DNA of 11,528 nucleotides from an uncultured Collinsella sp. (lineage in GTDB: Bacteria; Actinomycetota; Coriobacteriia; Coriobacteriales; Coriobacteriaceae). The notes beneath the pieces were generated by a model. That model was not told the origin of the DNA and did not search any database. It saw only the letters and a program-made list of their open reading frames with translations. The stretch covers positions 1 through 11,528 of the forward strand of contig CAAEHI010000049.1 in NCBI GenBank assembly GCA_900755685.1, in the 5' to 3' direction. The translations under genes and the position numbers were made by a program. Of the stretch, positions 1 to 5,400 are shown one piece after another (within the stretch, counting starts at the first letter, position 1; the number at the start of each line of letters is the position of its first letter).

Positions 1-2
1 CG

Positions 3-74
3 ACGAAACTGGAGAGGAGGTATTACGAGCTCCTGTGCGAATTGGAGAGAGCGCTCCCGCAAACTGCCTCTTGA
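3..74 (+). CDS. C-terminal tail of an unidentified protein (partial)
   Basis: Frame 3 is open from the window edge and reads a plausible protein end, TKLERRYYELLCELERALPQ followed by TAS and TGA at 72-74. It is rich in Glu, Arg and Leu with amphipathic helix spacing. The other two forward frames of this stretch read less naturally. The 23 visible residues are too few to name a family; a helical C-terminus of a regulator or small cytoplasmic protein would fit. A T-rich stretch follows at 94-111, consistent with a gene end. The upstream part lies outside the window. Confidence 0.45.
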   Translation, partial: TKLERRYYELLCELERALPQTAS

Positions 75-104
75 CAACTTATAGGAGCGTCGGTTTTATT
101 TTTC
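51..104 (+). terminator. possible rho-independent terminator after the partial gene
   Basis: Seven bases at 51-57 (GCGCTCC) can pair with 84-90 (GGAGCGT, one G-U pair). A long 26-nt loop separates them, and T-rich sequence (TTTTATTTTT from 94) follows. The short stem and long loop make this weak. The same bases also look like a promoter (TTGACA at 71-76, TTTTAT at 94-99, 17-bp spacing), and the two readings cannot be separated by eye. Confidence 0.3.
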
Positions 105-283
105 GTTTTCCCGGCATGGTTGAGGGTATCCAATTAAACGTAGTAGATAGGCCCGTTTTGTGGCATACGACCCATTCAGGCCCAATCTCGAAGGCTAAAG
201 AGAGCCTCTCATCCACGCCCGCGAACGAAAACCAAATAGAATGAAAGGCAAATGGAAAAGCCCGTTTAGCGAGCGGAGGACAT

Positions 284-604
284 ATGCGCGACGTAGCCGA
301 AAGCGACTGGAAGCTGTTTAAGAAAATGCTTCCCCAATGGCAAGAACGTTATATGGAAAAGCTCATCGGCCAGTACGTTGAGATGCTGAACGGCGACAGC
401 GAAGCGTCCAGTAGATTTTGGGCACTAGAAGAGCGTATCAATAGGGATAAGCTGTCCTCAGGAGTGCTGGTGAACGACCTTCGCCGCAGTACAATGCACC
501 GTGAGATAGCTAATTTGCTTATCGACAGCGTGATTACCCTCGACGATCTTGATGGTTTTACCGAAGACATTAAAAGCTATGCGCAACACTGGACTGGCCA
601 GTAA
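284..604 (+). CDS. conserved hypothetical protein, 106 aa, small cytoplasmic helical family
   Basis: The ATG is preceded by GGAGG at 275-279, four bases upstream, which supports this start. The 106-residue product is soluble and charged, with no signal peptide or membrane segment. It has a WQERYMEKL stretch near residue 20, FWALEERI near residue 45 and an LDDLDGF motif near residue 90. From memory it resembles a widespread small Firmicutes/Actinobacteria family often mislabelled 'multidrug transporter'; nothing here supports transport. Function unknown. The gene and its 5' flank (75-283) are clearly less GC-rich than the genes downstream of 1291, which suggests a different origin. It stands alone, with a palindrome-rich gap behind it. 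Confidence 0.85.
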   Translation: MRDVAESDWKLFKKMLPQWQERYMEKLIGQYVEMLNGDSEASSRFWALEERINRDKLSSGVLVNDLRRSTMHREIANLLIDSVITLDDLDGFTEDIKSYAQHWTGQ

Positions 605-637
605 GAGCACTGAACGACAGACATTCCCAGCAAAGCG

Positions 638-679
638 GGGCAAACGCCGGGCCACCTAATGGTTGTCCGGCGTTTGCCC
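638..679. repeat. long hairpin, 13-bp perfect arms
   Basis: GGGCAAACGCCGG at 638-650 is the exact reverse complement of 667-679. Pairing can continue inward (C652-G665, A654-T663, C655-G662, C656-G661) to a TAAT loop with one mismatch, giving a stem of about 19 pairs. It begins 34 bases after the stop of the 106-aa gene and could end its transcript, but no T-run follows. The right arm is also the tail of the neighbouring REP-like element. A related core (AAACGCCGGA) recurs in the hairpin at 5370-5397. Confidence 0.7.
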
Positions 680-686
680 AGATTAA

Positions 687-720
687 CCTGCCAAAGATGA
701 ACCTGTCCCTTTTTGGCGGG
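687..720 (-). repeat. REP-like hairpin repeat, copy A
   Basis: Read on the minus strand this matches the repeats at 5146 and 6357: an imperfect inverted repeat (CCTGCCAAA at 687-695 against TTTGGCGGG at 712-720) enclosing GGGACAGGTT. Similarity continues beyond the hairpin on the minus strand (positions 686-667, ATCTGGGCAAACGCCGG). The copy is in an intergenic region and abuts the hairpin at 717-754. No transposase is present in the window. Confidence 0.8.
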
Positions 721-754
721 TTACTCGGCGCTTTTAAGAGCGCCGAGTAACCCG
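717..754. repeat. perfect 16-bp-stem hairpin
   Basis: Positions 717-732 (CGGGTTACTCGGCGCT) are the exact reverse complement of 739-754, with the six-base loop TTTAAG. The left arm overlaps the last bases of REP-like copy A. No T-run follows on either strand, so a classical terminator is not obvious. A secondary palindrome of the same mobile or repeat unit is an alternative. Confidence 0.75.
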
Positions 755-811
755 TTCTGGGATTCAAGCTGTAGCGAGCCACCGACGCGCCCACAGCCAC
801 TAAATTGCATA

Positions 812-855
812 AACCGTCCTGCCGATTGCATATTTCGGCGGGGCGGTTGCTTTTT
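812..855 (+). terminator. rho-independent terminator without an obvious gene in front
   Basis: AACCGTCCTGCCG at 812-824 pairs with CGGCGGGGCGGTT at 836-848. Both deviations are G-U pairs on the plus-strand RNA, which implies that the plus-strand transcript is the functional one. An 11-base loop separates the arms, and GC then TTTTT (851-855) follows. The nearest upstream plus-strand gene stops at 604, more than 200 bases away, so this may instead end a short non-coding transcript from about 700-850. Confidence 0.65.
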
Positions 856-881
856 GCCTACGGGTAACCCAGGGGGCGCCG

Positions 882-1081
882 TGCAAATTTCGGAGTATTC
901 AGCATCCCGGAGTCCGCGGGCGCGGGAACGGGTGCACAAAACCGTGCTGAATGCCCTGGTCCTGGACCCCCAATGCCTCAAGAGCTGGTCATTTTTTACA
1001 GAACGCGGCCCATGGTGCCTGCCTTTCGCCCAAAATCCAGTATGCAGGCACCCTCGGCTGCTGAATACTCCCAAAAATGCA
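882..1081. mobile_element. MITE-like element with 23-bp terminal inverted repeats
   Basis: The 23 bases at 882-904 match the reverse complement of 1059-1081 at 20 positions; both contain GGAGTATTCAGCA and begin or end with TGCA. The 200-bp unit is flanked directly on both sides by CGCCG (877-881 and 1082-1086), which looks like a 5-bp target duplication. Inside are a further TGCTGAAT (944-951) and a 9-bp hairpin (GGTGCCTGC at 1014-1022 with 1044-1052). There is no coding capacity for a transposase, so any movement would need one supplied elsewhere. A large structured RNA element is the alternative reading. Confidence 0.6.
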
Positions 1082-1115
1082 CGCCGCATCCTACCCCAGA
1101 CACCCGCAGCAAGAA

Positions 1116-1299
1116 GACGAATAGCCTCGGCCTCCCCAGTTACCGCAGGAGGCCCCAGGGCTTACCTCCCAAATCTTTCCGCAGGACGGAAGGACCCCGC
1201 CGCGCGAAGCGCGCAGCGGGGTCCTGACATGTCCGAGGACGATTTGGGAGGTAAGCCCTGGGGCCTCCGATGGGGCGGTTCCAGCCGAGGCTATTCGTC
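1116..1299. repeat. 184-bp nested palindrome reaching into the pfk 3' end
   Basis: Three sets of arms are nested. The outer arms are GACGAATAGCCTCGGC at 1116-1131 against 1284-1299 (16 bp, perfect). The middle arms are 1148-1175 against 1241-1268 (28 bp, perfect). The inner arms are AGGACCCCGC at 1191-1200 against 1216-1225, extended by a GCGCG stem with a three-base loop. The outer right arm contains the last codons and stop of phosphofructokinase, so that gene's end is duplicated in inverted orientation about 170 bp downstream. The inner hairpin could act as the pfk terminator; the outer arms exceed what a terminator needs. Confidence 0.8.
1191..1225 (-). terminator. probable terminator hairpin of phosphofructokinase
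   Basis: This is the innermost stem of the nested palindrome. AGGACCCCGC pairs with GCGGGGTCCT, and then, past one mismatch, five more pairs close on a three-base loop. On the minus strand it is followed by TTCCG, a poor T-tract. It lies 66 bases past the pfk stop. It is a very stable GC-rich stem, plausible as a terminator but not certain. Confidence 0.45.
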
Positions 1300-2370
1300 G
1301 CCGAAGCTGATGCCCAACGCCTTGGCCTCGCGCACCAGATCGCTCTGGGGGTCGACAAACTTGAGCTTGCCGGCGACCTCCTCGAGCGGCATGTGGCACA
1401 TCTTGCCGTCGCGCAGGGCAATCATGTAGCCAAACTCGCCGCGCAGGCAGCCCAGTGCCGCCTCGACGCCGCACTGGGTCGCAAAGATGCGGTCCTGGGC
1501 GTCGGGCTGGCCGCCGCGCTGCGTGTGGCCGGGGATGGCGACGCGGGTCTCGCGACCGGTCTTGGCCTCGATCTCCTTGGCGATGTCGTAGACGATCGAC
1601 GGGCTCGTGCGCTCGGCGAGTTTCTTCTTGTACTCCTTCTTGGACAGCGCCGCGTCCTCCTTGGAAATAGCGCCCTCGGCGACGGCCACGATGGTAAAGC
1701 GGCTGCCGGTCTCCATGCGATGCTCGATGGTCTTGATGACGTTATCCATGTCGTAGGGGATCTCGGGAATCAAGATGACATCCGCGCCGCCCGCGACGCC
1801 GGCGTATAGCGGGATCCAGCCAACCTTGTGGCCCATGATCTCGATAACGAACACGCGGCCGTGACTCGAAGCGGTGGTGTGAATGTCGTCGATGCACTTG
1901 GTGGCGACGTCGATGGCGCTCGTAAAGCCAAACGTCAGCTCGGTGCCCCAGGTGTCGTTATCGATGGTCTTAGGCAGGGCGATAACGTTGAGGCCCTCTT
2001 CGCGCAGACGGTTGGCGGTCTTGGTGGAGCCGTTGCCGCCCAGCATAAACAGGCAGTCGAGCTGCAGCTTATGATAGGTGTGGACCATTGCCGGCACCTT
2101 CTCGACGCCGTCGGCTTCGGGAATATCCAGGCGCTTGAACGGCGTACGGCTCGTGCCCAGGATGGTGCCGCCACGGGTAAGGATGCCGCTAAAATCGGCG
2201 GGCGTCATGACGCGGAACCGGCTGTAGATAAGGCCCTGGTAGCCGTCCTCAAAACCATAGATCTCAATAGGCTCTTCGCTATTGGTCATAAGCGTTTTGA
2301 CAATGCCGCGCATGGTGGCGTTGAGCGCCTGGCAGTCGCCGCCACTGGTAAGAAGACCGATCCTAAGCAT
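1291..2370 (-). CDS. pfkA: 6-phosphofructokinase, 359 aa
   Basis: Phosphorylates fructose 6-phosphate to fructose 1,6-bisphosphate in cytoplasmic glycolysis. The whole length fits the PFK fold: GGDCQALNA at 10-18 (nucleotide loop), GGNGS at 111-115, PKTIDND at 133-139 with catalytic Asp137, MGHKVGW at 179-185, AEG near 231 and PGHTQRGG at 280-287 (substrate-binding His/Arg). Gly114 matches the residue typical of ATP-dependent enzymes, while Lys134 matches that typical of pyrophosphate-dependent ones. This combination is known from actinobacterial-type PFKs, so the phosphoryl donor cannot be fixed by eye; ATP is more likely. Asn113 replaces the usual metal-binding Asp. The ATG has GGAAGG seven bases upstream (2378-2383). 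An extended -10 and an inverted repeat lie in front. Confidence 0.95.
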   Translation of the reverse strand: MLRIGLLTSGGDCQALNATMRGIVKTLMTNSEEPIEIYGFEDGYQGLIYSRFRVMTPADFSGILTRGGTILGTSRTPFKRLDIPEADGVEKVPAMVHTYHKLQLDCLFMLGGNGSTKTANRLREEGLNVIALPKTIDNDTWGTELTFGFTSAIDVATKCIDDIHTTASSHGRVFVIEIMGHKVGWIPLYAGVAGGADVILIPEIPYDMDNVIKTIEHRMETGSRFTIVAVAEGAISKEDAALSKKEYKKKLAERTSPSIVYDIAKEIEAKTGRETRVAIPGHTQRGGQPDAQDRIFATQCGVEAALGCLRGEFGYMIALRDGKMCHMPLEEVAGKLKFVDPQSDLVREAKALGISFGDE

Positions 2371-2389
2371 GATGAATCCTTCCGGGCAA

Positions 2390-2398
2390 GTTATAACA
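2390..2398 (-). promoter_or_regulatory. extended -10 promoter of pfk
   Basis: On the minus strand TGT directly precedes TATAAC (2395-2390), an extended -10 element about 20 bases upstream of the pfk start. No good -35 box is visible at 16-18 bp spacing; that place is taken by the inverted repeat at 2409-2441. Confidence 0.5.
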
Positions 2399-2408
2399 TG
2401 CGCATAAG

Positions 2409-2441
2409 TTTACCCCCGCACACTGTTGATACGGGGGTAAA
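2409..2441. promoter_or_regulatory. 10-bp perfect inverted repeat upstream of the pfk -10 (operator or terminator)
   Basis: TTTACCCCCG at 2409-2418 is repeated inverted at 2432-2441, with 13 bases between and 23 bp between arm centres. It lies 13 bp upstream of the -10 element, over the -35 region of pfk, which suits a two-turn operator for a dimeric regulator. It also lies 70 bases after the stop of the amidase gene on the same strand and could be its terminator, but no T-run follows on that strand. I do not recognise the motif as a known operator. Confidence 0.5.
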
Positions 2442-2510
2442 ACGTGTTAGCTCAAGCGTATAGAAATGTAAACAACGTCAGGCGAGCGTAAGGTCGACGA
2501 GCTTGGGTCC

Positions 2511-3596
2511 TTACAGTGCGAAGGCGTCGACGTCGCCCCAGTGGCGGCGCAGCGTAATGGCGGCGGCGGGTTCGGTATTGTCAAAGACGACCGACCATTG
2601 CGTATTGCTGGTGATGTCTTTCGGATTGGGTTCTTGCGCTGCAGCGCGTAGGGCCTTCCAAGCGACTGCCTCGTCCTGGGCACCGACATGGGCGTCAAGG
2701 ACATCGGCGATTGCGATGGCGCGCTCTTTACCATGGCCCAGCTCGCCATTCTTTTGGTTGGGCAGCACTTCGTCGCCATAGCAGGCGTAGAAGTTCGTAA
2801 CCTGGCGTACAGGAGTCGCTTTGAAAGCACGGTCCGGATCGCGCGGATCCCACTCTACTACGCGCGCGTCACCGGCGGCGTCGTTGATAAAGAAGTGGTA
2901 ATCGCGTCCTGCCATGGCGTGCATGTCGTAGGCGGAAAGCAGGTCGACAGCTTCTTGCGTGGTGGCGGCACGGTCGAGCACCAGACGGATGGCGAGCGAG
3001 GTATTGATGACGGGGCGTTGCGCGTCCTGGTCACAGGGCTTGGAATCCAGAGTGAGTACGGCAATGGACACGCCGCATTCGTTAACACCGTCGAGCTGGG
3101 CAAACGGGCCCATGAGTGCGGCGGCACGTCCGGCGACGGAGTCAAGCGGAGTGTTATCGCCCAGGTTGTTAAGGGCGGCAAACCCGATGGAGGCATAGCC
3201 GCCACGTGGGTGATTGCGCACCAGCAGCGCCGAGGTGTCGTCCTTAAAGTCGTAATTGCGACCGGTGCGCACGCGGCCTTCGGCATCTACGGCGACAAAA
3301 GCGCTGCAGGCAAACTGGGGCGCCTGGACATGTACCGGCACACCGGGCAGCACCTGCGCCACCACGGCATCGATGTAGCCCTGGTCGTCGCGCACGCCAG
3401 CGGCGATGATGCGATCAAGATCGTAGTCGTAGGCGATGTCGATTGCGTACAGGTCATAGCTATCCGCGTAGCCGGTCAAGCGTTTGAGCGACGCGGCGGA
3501 CTTGATTTGCTTGCGGTAAACGATACCGGTGGCAGCGGCAAGGCCGACGGCGACTCCCGCGACACCGCAGGCGATGGCAATGTTACGTGGCTTCAT
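2511..3596 (-). CDS. linear amide C-N hydrolase (choloylglycine hydrolase / acyltransferase-like Ntn hydrolase), 361 aa
   Basis: Predicted N-terminal-nucleophile hydrolase of linear amides, in the broad bile-salt hydrolase, penicillin V acylase and isopenicillin-N acyltransferase-like group. Residues 5-27 form a hydrophobic helix with a basic start (MKPRN), so the protein is probably anchored in or exported across the membrane. Cys97 in FACSAF is the likely nucleophile after propeptide removal. GRNYDF at 112-117 supplies the conserved Arg/Asn/Asp, VNECG at 171-175 the NExG-like element, and NTSLAIRLVL (198-207) and NTQWSVVFD (331-339) are further family signatures. ATG has AGGAG-type GAGAGGAG five bases upstream. 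It diverges from the M18 peptidase and is followed by pfk on the same strand, 140 bp away. Substrate is unknown: bile-salt activity is possible in a gut actinobacterium, but sequence features alone do not show it. Confidence 0.85.
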   Translation of the reverse strand: MKPRNIAIACGVAGVAVGLAAATGIVYRKQIKSAASLKRLTGYADSYDLYAIDIAYDYDLDRIIAAGVRDDQGYIDAVVAQVLPGVPVHVQAPQFACSAFVAVDAEGRVRTGRNYDFKDDTSALLVRNHPRGGYASIGFAALNNLGDNTPLDSVAGRAAALMGPFAQLDGVNECGVSIAVLTLDSKPCDQDAQRPVINTSLAIRLVLDRAATTQEAVDLLSAYDMHAMAGRDYHFFINDAAGDARVVEWDPRDPDRAFKATPVRQVTNFYACYGDEVLPNQKNGELGHGKERAIAIADVLDAHVGAQDEAVAWKALRAAAQEPNPKDITSNTQWSVVFDNTEPAAAITLRRHWGDVDAFAL

Positions 3597-3757
3597 GACG
3601 GCTCCTCTCGTCCTGTTAGCGTAATTGTCGCAAAAGGTGCACGGGCATGATGGCTCAACTTGGTGGGCGGCGCGGGATTAAACATGGAATGAAGAGTGCG
3701 GCGCTGGCGTGGCGGGGTATGCTGGAGGGGACCATCAACCCAGCGAAAGGGGAGAGC

Positions 3758-5143
3758 ATGACGGATCAGGAAACGCCCGAGCGCGCGCACGTGACGGCCG
3801 ACGATATCGAGGCTGCCAACGACCTTATCGACTTTATCGAGGCATGCCCCAGCATGTTCCATACGGCAGCGACCATTATGGCCGAGCTCGACGAGGCGGG
3901 CTTTACCTACCTGCCCGAGAATGCGGCGTGGGACATCGAGCCGGGCGGGCGTTATTACACGCAGCGCAACACCTCGAGCGTTGTTGCCTTTAAGGTGGGC
4001 GAGGACCTGGCCGCGACGTGGGGCGAGGACGGCGTTGCCGGCGACTACCATTTTCAGCTGACGGCGTCGCACAGCGACTCGCCTACGTTTAAGGTTAAGG
4101 CCGTCCCCGAGCTCGACGGCGCAGGCGAGACGCTGCGTCTGAACACCGAGGCCTACGGCGGCATGATCGACTACACCTGGTTCGATCGTCCGCTGGCGCT
4201 CGCGGGCCGCGTACTGGTGCGCGAGGGCGACCGTATTGAGAGCCGCCTGCTTACCACCGAGCGCGAGGTTGCCATTATTCCGAGCCTTGCCATCCATATG
4301 AACCGTGGCGTTAACGAGAGCTTTGCTCCCAACCGAGCCGTTGACCTGTGCCCGCTCATCAGCGCCGGTGAACTCAAGCAGGGAGATTTTGACGCTCTGA
4401 TTGCCGATGAGCTGGACGTTGAGCCCGAGCAAATTTTGGGTCGCGACCTGTTCCTGGTCAATCGTCAGGATGCGCGCATCTGGGGCTGGGCCGACGAGTT
4501 TATCTCGACGCCCAAGCTTGACGACCTGGCCTGCGCCTATACCTCGCTACAGGCATTTTTGGGCGCCGAGAACGCGCACGACGTCTCGGTCTTCTGCTGC
4601 TTTGATAATGAGGAGGTTGGCTCCGAGACCAAGCAGGGCGCCATGTCGACGTTCTTGGCCGACGCGCTGCGCCGCATCAACGGATCGCTGGGCTTTGACG
4701 ACGAGTCGTATCATCGCGCCCTTGCCGCATCGATGCTCGTGAGCTGCGACAACGCGCATGCCGTGCACCCCAACCACGCCGAGAAGTGCGATGCGCGCAA
4801 CCAGGTTGTGCTCAACGGCGGCATTGTCATTAAGGAAGCCGCTAACCAGCACTACTGCACCGATGCCTTTAGCCGCGCGCTGTTCCAGGCTATCTGCGAT
4901 GACGCCGACGTGCCCACGCAGGCCTTCGCCAACAAGAGCGATATGGCGGGTGGCTCCACGCTCGGCAACTTGTCGAACATGCAGGTGAGCATGCATGCCG
5001 TAGACGTGGGCCTGCCGCAGCTGGCCATGCACTCAAGCTACGAGACCGGCGGCGTACGCGACGTGATGTACGCCATCCGCGCCCTCACCGCCTTCTACGA
5101 GCGAAACCTAACCATCAACGGAGCCGAAAGCGTGGAGCTCTAA
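3758..5143 (+). CDS. M18 family aminopeptidase, 461 aa
   Basis: Zinc metallopeptidase of the aspartyl-aminopeptidase family, removing N-terminal acidic or other residues from peptides in the cytoplasm. Every metal ligand is visible: His105 in SHSDSP, Asp255 in TPKLDDL, Glu286 in DNEEVGS, Asp331 in CDNAHAVHPNH and His425 in AMHSSYE. Glu285 is the general base. YGGMIDYTWFDRPLALAGRV (133-152) is the family core. Length is normal. The open frame extends upstream to 3647, but ATG at 3758 is preferred because AAAGGGGAG (3746-3754) precedes it and family similarity starts after it. The gene is transcribed away from the amidase. A REP-like repeat begins three bases after its stop, and a bidirectional terminator lies at 5286. 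Confidence 0.95.
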   Translation: MTDQETPERAHVTADDIEAANDLIDFIEACPSMFHTAATIMAELDEAGFTYLPENAAWDIEPGGRYYTQRNTSSVVAFKVGEDLAATWGEDGVAGDYHFQLTASHSDSPTFKVKAVPELDGAGETLRLNTEAYGGMIDYTWFDRPLALAGRVLVREGDRIESRLLTTEREVAIIPSLAIHMNRGVNESFAPNRAVDLCPLISAGELKQGDFDALIADELDVEPEQILGRDLFLVNRQDARIWGWADEFISTPKLDDLACAYTSLQAFLGAENAHDVSVFCCFDNEEVGSETKQGAMSTFLADALRRINGSLGFDDESYHRALAASMLVSCDNAHAVHPNHAEKCDARNQVVLNGGIVIKEAANQHYCTDAFSRALFQAICDDADVPTQAFANKSDMAGGSTLGNLSNMQVSMHAVDVGLPQLAMHSSYETGGVRDVMYAIRALTAFYERNLTINGAESVEL

Positions 5144-5145
5144 AA

Positions 5146-5178
5146 CCTACCAAAAAGGGACAGGTTCATTTTGGCAGG
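5146..5178 (+). repeat. REP-like hairpin repeat, copy B
   Basis: CCTACCAAAA at 5146-5155 pairs with TTTTGGCAGG at 5169-5178 (one mismatch), around GGGACAGGTTC. Similarity to copies A and C continues to about 5199 (TTTATCTGGGCAAATGCCG). It starts three bases after the M18 peptidase stop codon, so it lies in that gene's 3' untranslated region. Confidence 0.85.
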
Positions 5179-5285
5179 CTTTATCTGGGCAAATGCCGCA
5201 ATACCACCAGCTGGACGGAATTGTTAAGACACCGCGGGTTGGGCAAACGTCAGCGAGCGACGTCCAGAGCGAACAAGTTGGCATG

Positions 5286-5327
5286 AAAAAGGCGAGGTAT
5301 TGACCTTCTGGTCATGCCTCGCCTTTT
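5286..5327. terminator. bidirectional rho-independent terminator between M18 peptidase and dehydrogenase
   Basis: An A-run at 5286-5290 and GGCGAGG (5291-5297) pair with CCTCGCC and TTTT (5317-5327); a TGACC/GGTCA stem closes inside on a TTCT loop. It gives a GC-rich stem with T-tracts on both strands, suited to two converging genes (stops at 5143 on + and 5401 on -). Confidence 0.85.
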
Positions 5328-5369
5328 GAATGACAAATTGTCGCTCTGGGCGGCGCGCAGCGTCGAGGG

Positions 5370-5397
5370 GTTCCGGCGTTTGGTAAAACGCCGGAAC
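5370..5397 (-). terminator. hairpin right after the dehydrogenase stop
   Basis: GTTCCGGCGTTT at 5370-5381 is a perfect inverted copy of 5386-5397, with loop GGTA. It begins three bases past the dehydrogenase stop. No T-run follows on the minus strand, so it may instead protect the transcript end, with real termination at 5286-5327. The arm shares AAACGCCGGA with the hairpin and REP tail near 640-680. Confidence 0.55.
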
Positions 5398-5400
5398 AAC

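Larger units (their letters stand above)
605..1290. other. gene-free, palindrome-rich island
   Basis: No reading frame here has both protein-like composition and a ribosome binding site; the long open frames are side effects of GC richness and inverted repeats. The stretch holds, in order: a long hairpin (638-679), a REP-like repeat (687-720), a 16-bp-stem hairpin (717-754), a terminator (812-855), a MITE-like element (882-1081) and a nested palindrome (1116-1299). The last runs into the end of the phosphofructokinase gene. Each is listed separately. Confidence 0.75.

Noticed and set aside
71..99. TTGACA-17-TTTTAT as a promoter for the 106-aa gene
   Set aside because: Good -35 but poor -10, more than 180 bases from the start codon, and overlapping a gene end and possible terminator; not strong enough to list as a promoter.
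35..244. 69-codon open frame starting at GTG
   Set aside because: No good ribosome binding site, composition unlike a protein, and it overlaps the more protein-like end of the gene at 3-74.
713..1429. 238-codon plus-strand frame across the palindrome island
   Set aside because: It runs through hairpins, the MITE-like element and the pfk 3' end in antisense; Pro/Arg/Ser-rich composition and no ribosome binding site.
1270..2463. Long plus-strand frames opposite pfk
   Set aside because: Antisense shadows of a well-supported gene in GC-rich DNA.
2688..3650. 320-codon plus-strand frame opposite the amidase
   Set aside because: Antisense to a gene with clear motifs and ribosome binding site.
3593..4432. 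279-codon minus-strand frame opposite the M18 peptidase
   Set aside because: Antisense shadow; all M18 ligands lie on the plus strand.
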